DNA from: Nageia nagi
Lineage: Eukaryota > Pinophyta
DNA length: 64,000 bases
Reading direction: 5' to 3'
Assembly: GCA_050084985.1 (NCBI GenBank)
Contig: JBITNC010000001.1
Coordinates: 121,892,001-121,956,000 of the forward strand
Shown: in pieces, positions 26,700 to 38,639 of the stretch
How positions within the stretch are numbered: the first letter of the stretch is position 1
How the letters are laid out: every line of letters starts with the position of its first letter
Notes under the pieces: generated by a model
Told to the model about the DNA's origin: nothing
Database searches by the model: none
Seen by the model: only the letters and a program-made list of their open reading frames with translations
Translations under genes and position numbers: made by a program

Positions 26700-27900
26700 A
26701 ACTTATCTACTATGACCTAACCCTTAGTGGATTTATGACTAACAAACTCAAGGTTAAACTCTAATCAAACATGAGCCACTCAGATGTCTGATAATTATAG
26801 TAAGTCTTGTCATCATGTATTAGAGTGGATTACAATGATAAATCATGTATGTCATATGATTAAGAATATAATGATGTATTTTTTAGCTATAAAAATAATG
26901 TCAATGCAAAGATGCTCTATATAAATGAAACTGATCTTGTATTCCATAAAGGTGAGACTAAGGTAATATATGGCTTGATCTTTTCCTTGATTGTTCTTCT
27001 AAGAAAGCATGACTCCTAAACTAAAATTGATCATTGAGAGATAAAGGTAGAAAGGGATACCATCCCTAAGAGGAATTAAGGTAGGAGGAGTGGTAAATAG
27101 TGCTTAATGTCATCAAAAGCTTGTTGGTACTTCTCATTCCACTTGAATAAAACACACTTCTTTAAGAGATCAATGAAAGGATGACACTTATCTAAAAGTT
27201 GATCTATGAACAATGGACAATGGCCTTGACCTTTTTAGGGTCAACCTTAATTCCTCACTTGGACATGATAAAACATAAAAGCTTACATAACATGATAAAA
27301 CACATTATAAACCTAATGTTATGTTTAAGAATATGATGAAATACATTGCAAAGAACTTCCCAATGTCTTTCATGTGTCTTGGACTTGGCTAAAATATTAT
27401 GGGACATAATCTTCCATAATGGTATTCATTCATCATGTCATGGAAGATGTATGGCATGGCTCTTTGATAGGTGAATTCTTAAGATTGAAAGGCCTGACCC
27501 TATAGCAATAGGTCCCCCAAGGGGTCAAAAAGGTTATTTTATGTTGATCTTTGAGACTAATCTAGATTTGGCTATATCTAGAAAAATCATCCATAAGGGA
27601 AAACATCTCATACCCTATAGTATCATCAATTAAGATATCAATATTAGGTAGAGGAAAGTCTTCCTTAGGACATGCCTTATTAAGATCATGAATTTTCATG
27701 CAAAATATGAATATGACCATTGAATTGACCAATAGGAACCATATTGGAAACCCACTTGGGGTAGTCAACAGGTTCAATGAAGTGAGCCTTCAAAGGCTTT
27801 TAAAGCTCATCCTTGATCAAAAGGAATTGGGATGGATTGAATTTATTAGGCTTTTGCTTGATTAGTTTGGCATCGGGATAAGTCATGATGTTATGCACCA
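26700..27900 (-). pseudogene. Reverse transcriptase and first RNase H of the large Tat element
   Basis: DLNKACPKEDFPLP is encoded at 27,646-27,687 and is followed by IDILIDD and EMFSLMDDFSRYSQI, the canonical Tat RT palm block. Farther along, TYQRAMPYIFHDMMNE (about 27,430-27,480) precedes the catalytic box, where the YxDD itself is no longer legible. The region towards 26,700 is the decayed connection and RNase H. Stops and frameshifts occur throughout. Confidence 0.82.
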
Positions 27901-27949
27901 TAAGGTTTGGATCTAAGCTTGGCATATCATCATAACCAAAAGCAAAGAT

Positions 27950-29250
27950 CTTATGACACTCAACCAAAATGGATCTAGCTAGGTCACACTTAGACTCATT
28001 CCAAACATTATTGACATAAATGATCTTAGTATTTTCAATATCATTGCTAATGTCAACTACAACTAGGCCCCAACATGCATGTGGGACCCCTCTTCAATTT
28101 CTTAAGGATAAGAAGATATAAGTAATAATCTTCAATGGGATCAAAAATATATGAGACTTAATTGAAAAAGATTCCTTATCAAGGGAAAAGTGAGGGGGGA
28201 TGAAAAACATCACTCAATCAAAAGAACCTTGATGTTGGAAAGGAGAAATTCATAGATTTAAGACTTATAGCAATCAAAGATTCACCATCAAGGGAATGAT
28301 AAAAAGGATCTACCTCATGGATAGATACCATGTTGATAAAAATAATCATGTTTGAGGATAAAGGGTCATTAAATAAATCCAAATAAATGGAACAATATGA
28401 GGATATGGGATTAGAAGGACCAAAATAAAGACTATTATCCTCAACAACAAAAGACTAATAATGAACATCAAGATTGAAAAACTCATCTTTAAACATAAAA
28501 TATTTGAGACCCTTAAAACCAAGGTCATGCTTATTATGACTAGCTTAAAAATTAGTTTGAAAGGCATTGACCATACCTTACTCATACTTGCCAAATCCAT
28601 AACCTTCCATTTACAATGTTCAAAATCCATAAACAAAGTTAGGACAAGATAAGTAATCAATCTTGGCACAAAAATTTTCCTTCAAAGGATGGTCAAAGGG
28701 AACATCATATGGAGAATCAATTCTAGCATAAATAAAGATTGCTTAAAAATTCAACCTAAAGGAACCACATACCTGAGAGCGATGGAGGTATCTTAAGGTC
28801 AATCAAAATCCCTAACTAATTAGATGTTAAAAGATACATCCTAAATCTAGTATCTCCCAAATTTAGGTTAACATATTGAACCAAAATAGGGTATAGATTA
28901 GAATCATCATCATCATCCTTACCTTGGGTGACATGATCAAAATAAAAAGCATAGTACTCTTCCTCTTGATGAAGGTCAAGATGGAATGTATGATTACTAA
29001 TAAAAGCCTTAAGGTGGGGGAACTTTATTGTAGGATTGATGCTAAGTGGGATTGGGTTAAGGCTTCTTAACTTTATGAATCATACCTAATGGTTGTAATG
29101 ATAAAGACCCAATTGGTGATTTACATTAGGATGTGTAAGTTAAGGTACATCCAATGGATATGATGATGATGAAGGTTTTGACCTAAGAGATTGATTAGGA
29201 TGAGGATGTAGGATTAGGGATCTTATGAACTAGATGATGCTTGATTGGGA
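27950..29250 (-). pseudogene. Protease-to-RT linker of the large Tat element
   Basis: By position this must hold the protease and the linker to RT. I can read stretches such as CHKIFAFGYDDMPSLDPN (about 27,900-27,970), which match the conserved sequence just upstream of the Tat RT, but I cannot point to a protease active site. Frames are heavily broken. Confidence 0.35.
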
Positions 29251-29297
29251 TTATTTTTCATAAGGATAGTGATGGGAAAAAGACTTGGCTAGTATGG

Positions 29298-29700
29298 AAG
29301 GTTGTGATGACACTTATATATTGACCAGTTGTGTGGGTTTTTGTGCTCTTATCTCTCTAGGTGGAGGTTCTCTCTCACCTCCCATTCCTGTATGAGTAGT
29401 AACATAAACTATCTCTATTCCCATCATGCCATTAAGTATATCATTCAAGGCATATCTATGAGCCTTGGATTATTGCAACAAATCCCAATAGGATAGCTTA
29501 GTAGGAGTTCACCATAATTGTTGTTCCAACTTATTCTAGACTATAATGGTTGGTCTAGAAGGCTATGATAATACTTGTATATTTACTAGCTATGTGGTTT
29601 GTTGTGCTCTTACCTCTCTAGGTGGAGGTGCTCTCTCACCTCCTCTTCCTATGTGAGTAGTAACATGAATTGGATTTATGCCCATCATACCAAAACAATT
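29298..29700 (-). repeat. 261-bp-period duplication in the gag-protease linker
   Basis: Segments of about 150 bp beginning near 29,298 and 29,551 match, for example TTGTGCTCTTATCTCTCTAG at 29,341 and its counterpart at 29,602 (offset 261). Both carry GGTGGAGG followed by TCTCTCACCTCC. They encode a Ser/Thr/Arg-rich linker, so the duplication extended a disordered region. Confidence 0.75.
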
Positions 29701-32700
29701 AATGGGTAAGGGACCACCATGTGTTACTTGTATTTACATGGAAGCCATGGTACTCACTTGGTTTACATTGGTATCATACCCTGGTAAAGTATTTTGACTT
29801 ACCCCCTAATCACTATTGGGTTGAGCTTAGGGTGTTCCTTTAGATAGTTCACCATCATCAATTAATCTTTAAACTGTAGCCCTTAAATGTTGATACTTTT
29901 TGGTTGCATGGATCCTTTGATGATGGAAAGCAAAAAAACTCATCATCTCTATACAATTATGTCTTTGCACAATTATGTCCTCTTATCTAATCTTAACAAG
30001 CATAAAAAGTATAACATCTAAAAGCTTGTTAAGAATATCCTCAATTAGGTTCGCTAATGATGTCCAATTCCTTTTTCATTGTTGTGGTTGCCTTGGTGGT
30101 CTAGGAGGCCTTGATTTATTATTAGTTTGATTAACCTTGATTACTTTAATTTCCTTGATTATATTTCCTAGGATCTTGTTGTTGGTATTGGTTCCTTGGT
30201 TGGTTATTCCTTTGTCTAGGAGGTGCTAGTTGTAATATTGGTTGTGCTTGATTGGCCACATATGTGATTTGGTTTTTTTTTAGATTAGGTTGGGATTGGT
30301 TGAAATTACCACCATTGTTGTGATTGATTTGATTATTATATTTCTTCCTTAGCTTAATTTCTCCTTGGATTTATAATTTTTCAATGATCTTTGCTTGAGC
30401 TAAGGCATCCTCAAAGGTGATATTACTTTGAATTTAGAGGATAGAAAAGATGTTTTTGTTTCAAATTATATAAAACAACTTGACCAACTCTTATTAAGGC
30501 AATGTGTAGGGCATAATAGTTATAATCTCTCTCCATTGACACACATAATCCAATATTGATTCAACATCAAATTGGGATAACTTGCTCAAATACGTAATGG
30601 AAATTCTCTTCTTAATGTTGATCCTAAAATATTCTAAAAATTGATTAGCCAATTTCTCAAAAATAAGATACTATGTTGAGGTAAGTTTTTGTACCAATCC
30701 AAAGCTTACCCCACCAAATTCATAGGGAAGTTCTTGAATTGCCTTAGATGTTCTTTAGGATCCTCTTTTCCCTTAAATTTATCCATTTTTAGGACTTCAA
30801 ACATGTAAGGAAAATCCTTGATTGGAATATATGGATAGATTGGTTTATTACAAATTGATCCATAAGATAGCTTAGTCTTACCTTGATCAGTAATCCTTTG
30901 CTCCATCTCTTGTAACATCTTTAGAATCTCATCATGAGGAGTGGATGGAGGAAAAGACCCAACAACTTGATAGCTTGGACCTTGATATTAATTGGTTGCT
31001 TGAGGTTTCCCTTGAGATTTGTATGCTTGTTGTGTAGGGGAAACACTCACTTGGGGTGTATGATGGGATTGAATTACAAACCATTGAGCCATTTGGTTAT
31101 GTAAACCTTGAGGAGGAAATTGAGTTGGTCCAAGTGATGGATCTTGGACATGTTGAAAAGATTCAAAATATTTTTGCATGGGGTTAAGCCCCCTAGGTAG
31201 AGCGCCAACATATGCTTATGTATAATTAGGATTTTAAGGATGAGCATGTGTTGGTATAACAACTTGAGAAGAAGAAGGAAGAAATTGAGGTAAAAACATG
31301 AATGTGGACCCTAGGTTGAGAAACATTGGGTGGCACATATGATTAAAGGATTTTTTGAGGATTGGGATTTGTTATGTTGCTAAGCACTATAGGTTGTGAT
31401 TGATAGGATGCATAGGGTTGATCAATGCTAGCAACTTAAGGCGTTGCAACCCTCAATAATTGAGAATTGATATTTACCTCTTGTGCTTAAATGCTAGGAT
31501 GGGTGTCCCTAATTTGTGAAATTTTCTTAGCTTTTTGGAGCCTATACCACTCTTCAAATATTTGGGCTCTCTCCTCATCATCATGATGGGAAGTGATTGA
31601 TGATGTTAAAGTGGAAGGTGCAAATTATGTATGGGATGATTGGACTAAAGGATCCACTTGAGAAACCAATGGAGATTGAGGTAATATTCATGAAAATTGA
31701 GCTTACCTCAAAGGTAAAGGAAAGGAAAAAAGGGAGGGTGCATCAAACAAGGTATACTTATGGGCTTTCATTTTTTTCAATATGGTAGCAAGAGAATGGG
31801 ATGTTCTTATGGTTGAGGGTCAATACAAGATTGATTTCTTCTCTCCATATCATCTTAGAAGAGAAGTTTATGGGTCTTCATATATCAAAAATGAGAAAGG
31901 AAAGACTCAAGATGTTCTTGTAGTTGAGTATCAATGGAAGAGGATGTAGTATCATAATGGTAAATGACACTATAATAATTGGGAAGAGGTGGCATGATTG
32001 GATTAGGAAGTGAAGTGGCTATAGTGGCAATGTGGGGTAAGGAAGGAGGAGGCAAAGGTTTTGAAACCCTTATCTCTTATTCCAAGGAAATTGGAGGGTT
32101 GGAAAAAGGTTGACTCTCCATGTTATAAATATGAGGTGATGAAGGCCTAGAACCAAGAGGTTTCCAAGCCCTAAATTGGTGAAAAAGGTCTTGTATATGA
32201 GGACCACTTGAAAGGAGGTTCATCATGGATATTCTCCACATAACATGGAGAACTAAAATAACTATGCAAGGGGTTTTTATGCACACTTGCTTGCAAGTCT
32301 TTGTATAAATATGGATCCTCTTGATGGAGTGGGATGGAAGTATGCCTAGGTGGGGAGGATGGGACATAATATTGTGTATATTAAATTGTGCACCTAAAAC
32401 TCAATTTAGCCAGATTAATCATTCAACATAATAAATCAGAACACATTCAATATTACACATCAATAATAATAATATGCATGAAATGGATATTATATTCTAA
32501 ATAATTGAATTTTACAATATGTCATCATATGGAATTTAGTATAACATGGATCGTCATCAATCTGTATGGATCGGCAACGATCGATGTATGAATCATCGAC
32601 GATCTCCACTATTGTAGTGCACTTTGTAATTTTTTGGATTTTGTCATCGATCTAATAAATCACCATCGATTGATGTTTGGATCATTGATGATTTCTGACA

Positions 32701-32945
32701 CTATAGTGAACTTTTGTGAAATTTTTGTATTTTGTCCTGGTTATTTTCCTTCGTGCTTACTTCTATTATTCTTTTCCTGTATTGACCCTACACACAAAAA
32801 ATGAAAAAACATCAAAGCATACCTGATATATCATATGAAAAACATAATTAAATACATCATATATATATAATATAATGTAATAATAATAATAGAAGATAAA
32901 ATAAGGAAACTCAAAACAATATAACCTCTAAGTAATCTTAATGGC

Positions 32946-33047
32946 AGAGCTTCTGGTTTGATCTTAGCAGAGCTTTGGTTTGATCTTAGCAAAGCTTCTG
33001 GTCTGATCTTGGTAGAGCTTCTGGTTTGATCTTGGCAGAGCTTTGCT
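32946..33047. repeat. 23-bp tandem repeat just downstream of an LTR TATA box
   Basis: Units beginning AGAGCTTCTGG or close variants start at 32,946, 32,969, 32,991, 33,014 and 33,037, the last partial. The consensus continues TTTGATCTTGGC. In the orientation of the LTR (minus), they lie just after the TATA box and start region. Confidence 0.85.
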
Positions 33048-33080
33048 TATGAAAATTGGGTCCCTTTGTTCATATACAGA

Positions 33081-33095
33081 GCTTATATTTATAGG
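33081..33095 (-). promoter_or_regulatory. TATA box of the nested LTR
   Basis: CCTATAAATATAAGC on the minus strand, a near-consensus plant TATA box, about 450 bp inside the LTR start at 33,543. Confidence 0.5.
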
Positions 33096-33739
33096 CTCAA
33101 ATGTTTGTTATACATTATCTTTTTGGTACAAAATTCAAGGTAACATCCTGTACGAATTTTGAGGCATTCTTATCCCAAATCCACATAAAAAATCCTAAAT
33201 CATGCATGCTAGGATATTCCCTTGATTCTTGGGCTTAGACTTATCTATCTTTGAATTAGTCAGGGATCGTCAACGACGTAATGGATCGTCAATGATTTTT
33301 CCATAATTTTTATAATAGTATTAAAATGATCACCAAATGGTCATTTTTTAATGAAAAGGGGTCGTATGACCACTCGTTTTGCATCTATTGAAAAGATCTA
33401 TCCAATAATGGAGTTTTAAATGCTTTTTTGAGGCTTGTATAAGGATTTATGGTTAGTTTAGTATGATATATGTTAAAAAGATACTTATTCTATTTATTTA
33501 TATGTTGTTAAACTAGATGTAGGGTTTATTTTGAGTTTCTACAAATATGATTGGGAAACTTGACATGAAAGTGGTTAGGAAACATGAGGTGAAGGTGGTT
33601 GGGATGGAGGATTAGATTGTGAATACCTAGTTTGTCTAGCCCTAGCTTGTGCTATAGTCTCCATTAAATTATGAGATTCACTTTCCATTCTAAGATCACA
33701 AACAAGAACTTAAACAAATAATATTACATAAAATAAATA

Positions 33740-33754
33740 TCCCCAATGGTGCCA
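33740..33754 (-). other. Primer-binding site of the large Tat element
   Basis: The minus strand reads TGGCACCATTGGGGA, close to the TGGCGCC-type site used by many plant Ty3/gypsy elements; the two CG positions would have decayed to CA. It separates the 5' LTR from gag. Confidence 0.5.
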
Positions 33755-36028
33755 AAAAAGGGAAAGTAAATAAAAATTAAGCTTAAGTATTTTGTTATGA
33801 TCTTGATTTAATATATGCAAAGCTAAAACACACAACACTAGGATGATATTTTCAAGATATCAATACTATATGCAAGATAAGAATATTATGAAAGATAGCA
33901 ATAGTGATTATATTATCTAGTTTCTTCTTATTCAATTAGGAAAATTATCTTGTTAATGAGGTTGATTTTAAGATTATTTGACCTCTTTTGTAGTCTTCCT
34001 AGAATTAACCTAGTCAAGTGTTGTTGGGAAAGGCTCAATCTCTAGGGGTGTGGAATGTTTAATTGCTCAACTCAAGTTGTCCACATTAGTCATGACCTCT
34101 AGATTAGGACTAGATTATGGTGGGGAAATCCATGTGCCCTAGCTTAATCCTAGGATCTTGTGAGATTCTTGTGGGATTAATGCAAGTGTGATAAAGCAAA
34201 TATGATATGCAACTATATGCGTACAAATGCAACTAATCCCCTCAATATTTTCTTTTTGCTTTTCAAAAATGAAAGCACAAAATAATTTCAAAAGGAAAAA
34301 CTCCCTCCTAAATATGATTTTGATTTCATTGATGCAATAAATAAAATAAACATTTTCCTTTTTTTATTTCTTTTCTTTTCACTAGCAAAGTAAAGTGAAA
34401 ATAAATGAAATAATAGCCCTAAGATGCATAAATCCCTAGTATAAATAATGATAAAAGAGAGATACAGACTTGGGGGAATCGACCTCTCCAAGATCCTATT
34501 AGGTACAATATCTATAGTACAAGCTCTGATCCTAATCAATCTATTATAGACTAATTAGCAGTACTAACTGATGGAAAAATCAAATAGTTGACCAGTTGGT
34601 CATAGTGGTACCCAAAGATTTTTAAAATAAGTATAAAAATGCTAAATGAAATAATAAGTGTACAATCCAAAAAATGTAAATGTTGGCAGTGGACTATTGC
34701 CACCTAGTTATAGGGCCAAGAAACTTCAACACTTATAAAAAATAAAATAAATTAGCCAAAACCCTAAGATAACCTTAACTAGTACATATAAGACTAGCTA
34801 ACAAAGAGAAGCTAATGGGGTTAGATTTGGTAGACATATTTCAACATTCAAAACCCTAACCAATCTGTAAGAGATTAACTAGACTCCATTGATCAATCTG
34901 CAAGAAATTGATTAGCTTTATACTAACTTTCCTAACTTCATATTTTGAGGGTTTGGTATAGAGCTTGTTAGGAAGGTTCCCTACAAACATGAGTTCAAGT
35001 TAGAGCATGAAACTATCTAAGAAATATAGAAATAAAGGGTCAACAATAATACCTAAACATAAGGAGAAAGAGATAGAAAAATCCTTTATGGTTACAAGTC
35101 TAGGACCAAGGAAGATCCCACCATGATCACCACTTTGCAGGCTCCCAAGAAGACCCCACACCTTGAACTAAAATACAAATAATGTGAGAAACCCAAAGGC
35201 CTTTAGAATGCCCACTTTGCAAAATAAACATTAATAGAGGCTTATAAATTCTAGGTCCTTAAGACCACAGAACCAATCAAAGTGTGACTAGTTTGCTTGT
35301 AAACCTCTAAGCCTTGATTCAACAAGGCACTCAAAAGTAGCTCAATTCCTACAATATTAGCTAGCATAAAACCTAAAATGATTTAGCTAATGATTTAAAC
35401 AAACTAAACTATTCTAGCCTAAGTCTACAAGAGTATTCTATAAATACTAAAATTCAACCATGCACAAGTAGGTTAGCAAAATGATGAAAAAGGATATGAT
35501 TGTATGCTCTTAGATGACCTCAAAAGCTTGTAAAACACTTGAAACAATGTTAGTATTCATAAAAATTCAAATCACATGAGTTTAACCAATATTCCTTTGC
35601 AATATGAGGACAAGTATCACCTTTTTTCCTTGGAAATGGTGGGTTGAGCTCAAAAATTAAAGGTACCAAGCTTTAAAGTTCAAGTACATAATCAGGAGAG
35701 GGATGAACATGTAAGAGCTCATGAATATTTATTAATTAATGATTGAAAAAAAATTGAAATCATTTTGAAATGGCCTTTTTATATTGATAGTGACTAGCCA
35801 ATGGACTAGTTAGGGTTTATCCTAACCAACCAACCGATTTCCTAATCGATAGGTTGATTAGGATTAGGTTTGACTAGATGGTAACAATGGACTAAGTTAT
35901 CAAAATTAATTGCATGAATGCTGTTGAAATGGTACTAAGGGATGATAGTATCATGGTAAGATGCAAGATGGACCAAATCATCATGAGTCACCTAGGCTAG
36001 GCAAATGAATGATTTTTAGGTGTTTACA
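33755..36028 (-). repeat. 5' LTR of the large Tat element
   Basis: The right-hand 890 bp (35,139-36,028) align with the 3' LTR at 16,937-17,938. The minus-strand start is TGTAAACACCTAAAAATC at 36,028. A minus-strand TATAAAAAGGCC box lies near 35,775-35,790. The left part, down to the PBS at 33,754, has no partner in the window because the 3' LTR is truncated, so the inner boundary is inferred. A total of about 2.27 kb would fit the LTR ending at 8,833 (about 2.2 kb). Confidence 0.65.
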
Positions 36029-37109
36029 CTATTATTAATTATGGGTGTGAATGATGAGGAAATGCTTGGCTCTCCCAAGTGGACCAAGGCAAGGGGTGGG
36101 AGTTCAAAGTCTTGAATAAAACCTTCATATATAATTATTTGAGGAATTTTTATATTATTATTTTAGGGCCTATTATTAGGAATTAATAAATTAATTAATA
36201 AAGAAATAATTTTATGCTAAATTTATATTTAAAATCTATAAATAAATTTTCAATCAACATTCTTTGATAAAGAGTTAATAATCATGGTAATGATTGATAT
36301 AATTAATTACATAGAATATTGTAGGTTTATAACCAAGTGTTAGAAACCCCAATAGAAAAATCCTTATACATTGATGTATAGTGTAAAAAAATCCTAAAAA
36401 TCCCTTTTTTTGGGTTTGATATAGAAGCATCATTTCAAATGAAGATATGAAATAAGAAAGATTGTAACAAATGTAAAAAATTTATGAGAGAATAATAAAT
36501 ACCATTATTTACACTTTTTTATGAGTTACAAGTGTGTCTGCCATATGTTACATATCCATGTGCCTGTGAGGGGGGAAATTAGAACCTAAGGCATCTTATT
36601 ATCCACTTTAGAGATTTCAGCTACCCCTCTTTCCAACTCCCCTACAAATGTTGGATTATATCATTAAACACTTGAAGATGCATCACTAAAAAATTTTAAT
36701 GAGATTAAACTAAAATAAAAATTCAAGTAGGAGATTATCTATATAAACAAAGCTATAAAAACATCAATAGAAAGAAAGAAAAGAAAGTTAATTTTAAGGC
36801 CGACTAACTCAACTCTTATATAATCACATATAACTTTGATAACAAGCATATAAACTTATCACTTTAAAAGATAAAATATTTTTAAAAATTATAAACTTCT
36901 CAAAATATATTGCTCTTACCTTATGACTTTTAATATTTTCATTAAAATAGAAAACCCTACCTACATGAGTCATGTAGAGCTGAGTTGAGTGCCTTACTTG
37001 CATGTGCCTCCATTCAGTGTTCATGTCCTTTGAGTCACACCTCATTAATCCTTTAGATTTTTGTGAGATTATTCTATCTTGACACATCTACACATTTATA
37101 CTACCTTGG
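36029..37109. other. Spacer between the Tat element and the LINE
   Basis: No gene is recognised. AT-rich sequence near 36,150-36,220 (ATTAATAAATTAATTAATAA) resembles 16,880-16,930 left of the Tat element, but the similarity is short and of low complexity. The LINE 5' end probably lies somewhere here; I cannot place it. Confidence 0.4.
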
Positions 37110-37199
37110 GAGATGTTATATCCTTTAAGTATGCTTACCTCACTCAATGACACCTCATATTTTCATGAAGCTACTAGAGTGGAGAATGGAACCAAGAAA

Positions 37200-38470
37200 G
37201 CATCCCTACAAATTCTTTCTAAAAGTGGAACACAAGGTGACTCAACAATTCCTCAATATTTTAACCTTGTTGAAGAATTTTGTAGTACATATGCATGATT
37301 TTAATTGCATACTCTTATGGGTTATTTCTTTGGTCAATTCCCTAATGATACTCTATTATGTACTTGGGTGAGTCAAGTTTGTATTCCATATGGTGTCAAG
37401 GTTGAGAATGTTTAGAACCTCACCAAAGGGTTTTTCCTTTTTCATTTCTTTTATCCTATCATGCATTCCCAAAAGGTCCTTAGTAAATTTCCTTATACTA
37501 TTCATAATTTTGAAAGTGAACATGAGGTGACTTTGCAATTCCTCAAGCTTTTATCCTTGTTGAAGAATTTTCTAGAACTTGTGCATGATTTGAATCGCAT
37601 ACTCTTATGGGTTATTTCTTTGGTAAAATCCCTAATGATACTCTATTATGTACTTGGGTGAGTTAATTTTGTATTCCATATGGTGTCAAGGTTGAGAATG
37701 TTCATAACCTCACCAAAGGATTTTATCTTTTTTTCATTTCTTTGATCCTATCATGCATTCCTAAAAGGTCCTTAGTAAAGGTCCCTAGACTATTCATAAT
37801 TCCATGTTGGTCTTGCAACCTTACATGCCAAGGTTTAATGTTGAAAATGAAGGAGTTGTTGATGTCCCTATGTGGGTTGAATTTCCTAATCTTCCTCTTC
37901 CCTTGCAAAACTTTTTGCATACCTTAGCTGATACTATTGACCAGTATGTGTGTTTTGAACCTAAACACTTTTTCTCAATCAGTCCTCTCAGAGAGTCTAT
38001 GTTAAAGTGGATTTAAATAGATACCTATCAAAGTTTATTGACATTAAAATTAGTTATGAGGCCATGTGATAGAAAGTGGAATTTATTGATCTCCCAAATA
38101 CCCACTATTATTACCATCCCATGACAACAAGATTTATGATTGCCCACTCATGATGGGAAGGTTTAAAGAGAAACCCTTTATTCCCCCTCTCTCATATTCC
38201 AATCCTATCCCATATGCTAATGAAGGGAATGATGAATGGAATTTCATTCAAAATTATCATAATTTATGACTTACTCCTCAATATTCAGCTACTCAAATTT
38301 AGCATCCTAGTCCTATGGTTATTTCAGACATGCAACCCATTCGAGCAATTTCTATTTCTCAATTGTCATCAATTATCATCTCTATCCTAGAGTCAACCCC
38401 TAACTTGATGCTTGCTTCTATTTGGTATGGACCTTCCTTTTCCTCTATTCTAATTCAACCTCCTCAAATT
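37200..38470 (+). pseudogene. LINE ORF1 protein (DUF4283 type), decayed
   Basis: ORF1 binds the element RNA. The strands HTLMGYFFGQFPNDTLL and GFFLFHFFYP (37,300-37,460) and then PMWVEFPNLPLPLQNFLHT with QYVCFEPKHFFSISP (37,860-37,990) match the DUF4283 domain of plant LINE and retroelement gag-like proteins. DIKISYEAM and LPNTHYYYHP (38,040-38,130) follow; the latter stands where a CCHC knuckle (L.NTCYHC...H...DC) is expected, with its cysteines lost. A 290-bp tandem duplication inside the domain breaks it. Confidence 0.78.
37237..37816. repeat. 290-bp tandem duplication inside LINE ORF1
   Basis: Matching positions lie 290 bp apart: AGGTGACTCAACAATTCCTC near 37,235 pairs with a copy near 37,525, and CCTAATGATACTCTATTATG occurs at about 37,341 and 37,631. 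Both units contain the FFGQFPNDTLL segment and the AAAAGGTCCTTAGTAAA segment. Copies differ at scattered sites. Confidence 0.88.
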
Positions 38471-38639
38471 CCTAGGATGTAATAAAGTTTTGGAGGCAAA
38501 CACTATCACTCTCATAATCTAGAAAGGGACATTCCCTTTTGACTAGTGGAAAAGCAATGTTAGATGGGAGATTATTAAGGTGATAGTAATTAGTTTAGGT
38601 CCTTGAAGGTGTTAAGGCATTTATATGATGTTATGAAAT

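Larger units (their letters stand above)
32387..33543 (-). mobile_element. Solo LTR of a Tat-type element nested in gag
   Basis: The segment starts TGTGCACCTAAAACTCAA and ends TTGAGTTTCTACA, an inverted terminal pair of Tat type. It interrupts gag of the surrounding element. On the minus strand it carries CCTATAAATATAAGC (33,081-33,095) followed by AAAGGGACCCAATTT, the same promoter layout as the LTR ending at 8,833. Flanking five-base strings (TAAAT left, AATAT right) are not an exact target duplication. No internal retroelement sequence is attached, hence a solo LTR left by recombination. Length is about 1.16 kb. Confidence 0.65.
29870..33739 (-). pseudogene. Gag polyprotein of the large Tat element, split by a nested LTR
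   Basis: The minus strand reads VLKMDKFKGKEDPKEHLRQF at about 30,740-30,800, matching the start of the retrotransposon gag domain (F.GK.DP..HL..F). A histidine-rich FFAFHH.RIHATKKYQHL block at about 29,890-29,950, then RLIDDGEL, is the knuckle-like region, with a cysteine replaced. Near the 5' end, MESESHNLMETIAQARARQT (about 33,630-33,690) looks like the gag N-terminus right after the PBS. The LTR at 32,387-33,543 interrupts it about 30 codons in. Stops are frequent. Confidence 0.68.
16937..36028 (-). mobile_element. Large Tat-lineage Ty3/gypsy element with extra antisense ORF, decayed
   Basis: Two related segments, 16,937-17,938 and 35,139-36,028, run in the same direction. Both finish with GATTTTTAGGTGT followed by T(A/T)ACA, the reverse complement of a Tat LTR start. 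Between them, on the minus strand, come gag, protease region, RT, a second RNase H and integrase. The integrase contains GATPFSLIYSAKAIMPLE-type sequence, typical of Tat. The plus strand carries an extra ORF downstream of pol. A separate LTR is nested in gag. At about 19 kb the element is long but within the range of Ogre/Tat relatives. All reading frames are broken. Confidence 0.82.

Noticed and set aside
34521-34533. GCTCTGATCCTA as a tRNA-Met primer-binding site for the large Tat element
   Set aside because: It would leave about 770 bp between this site and the better site at 33,740-33,754 next to the gag start; the latter also has a counterpart in the left Tat element.
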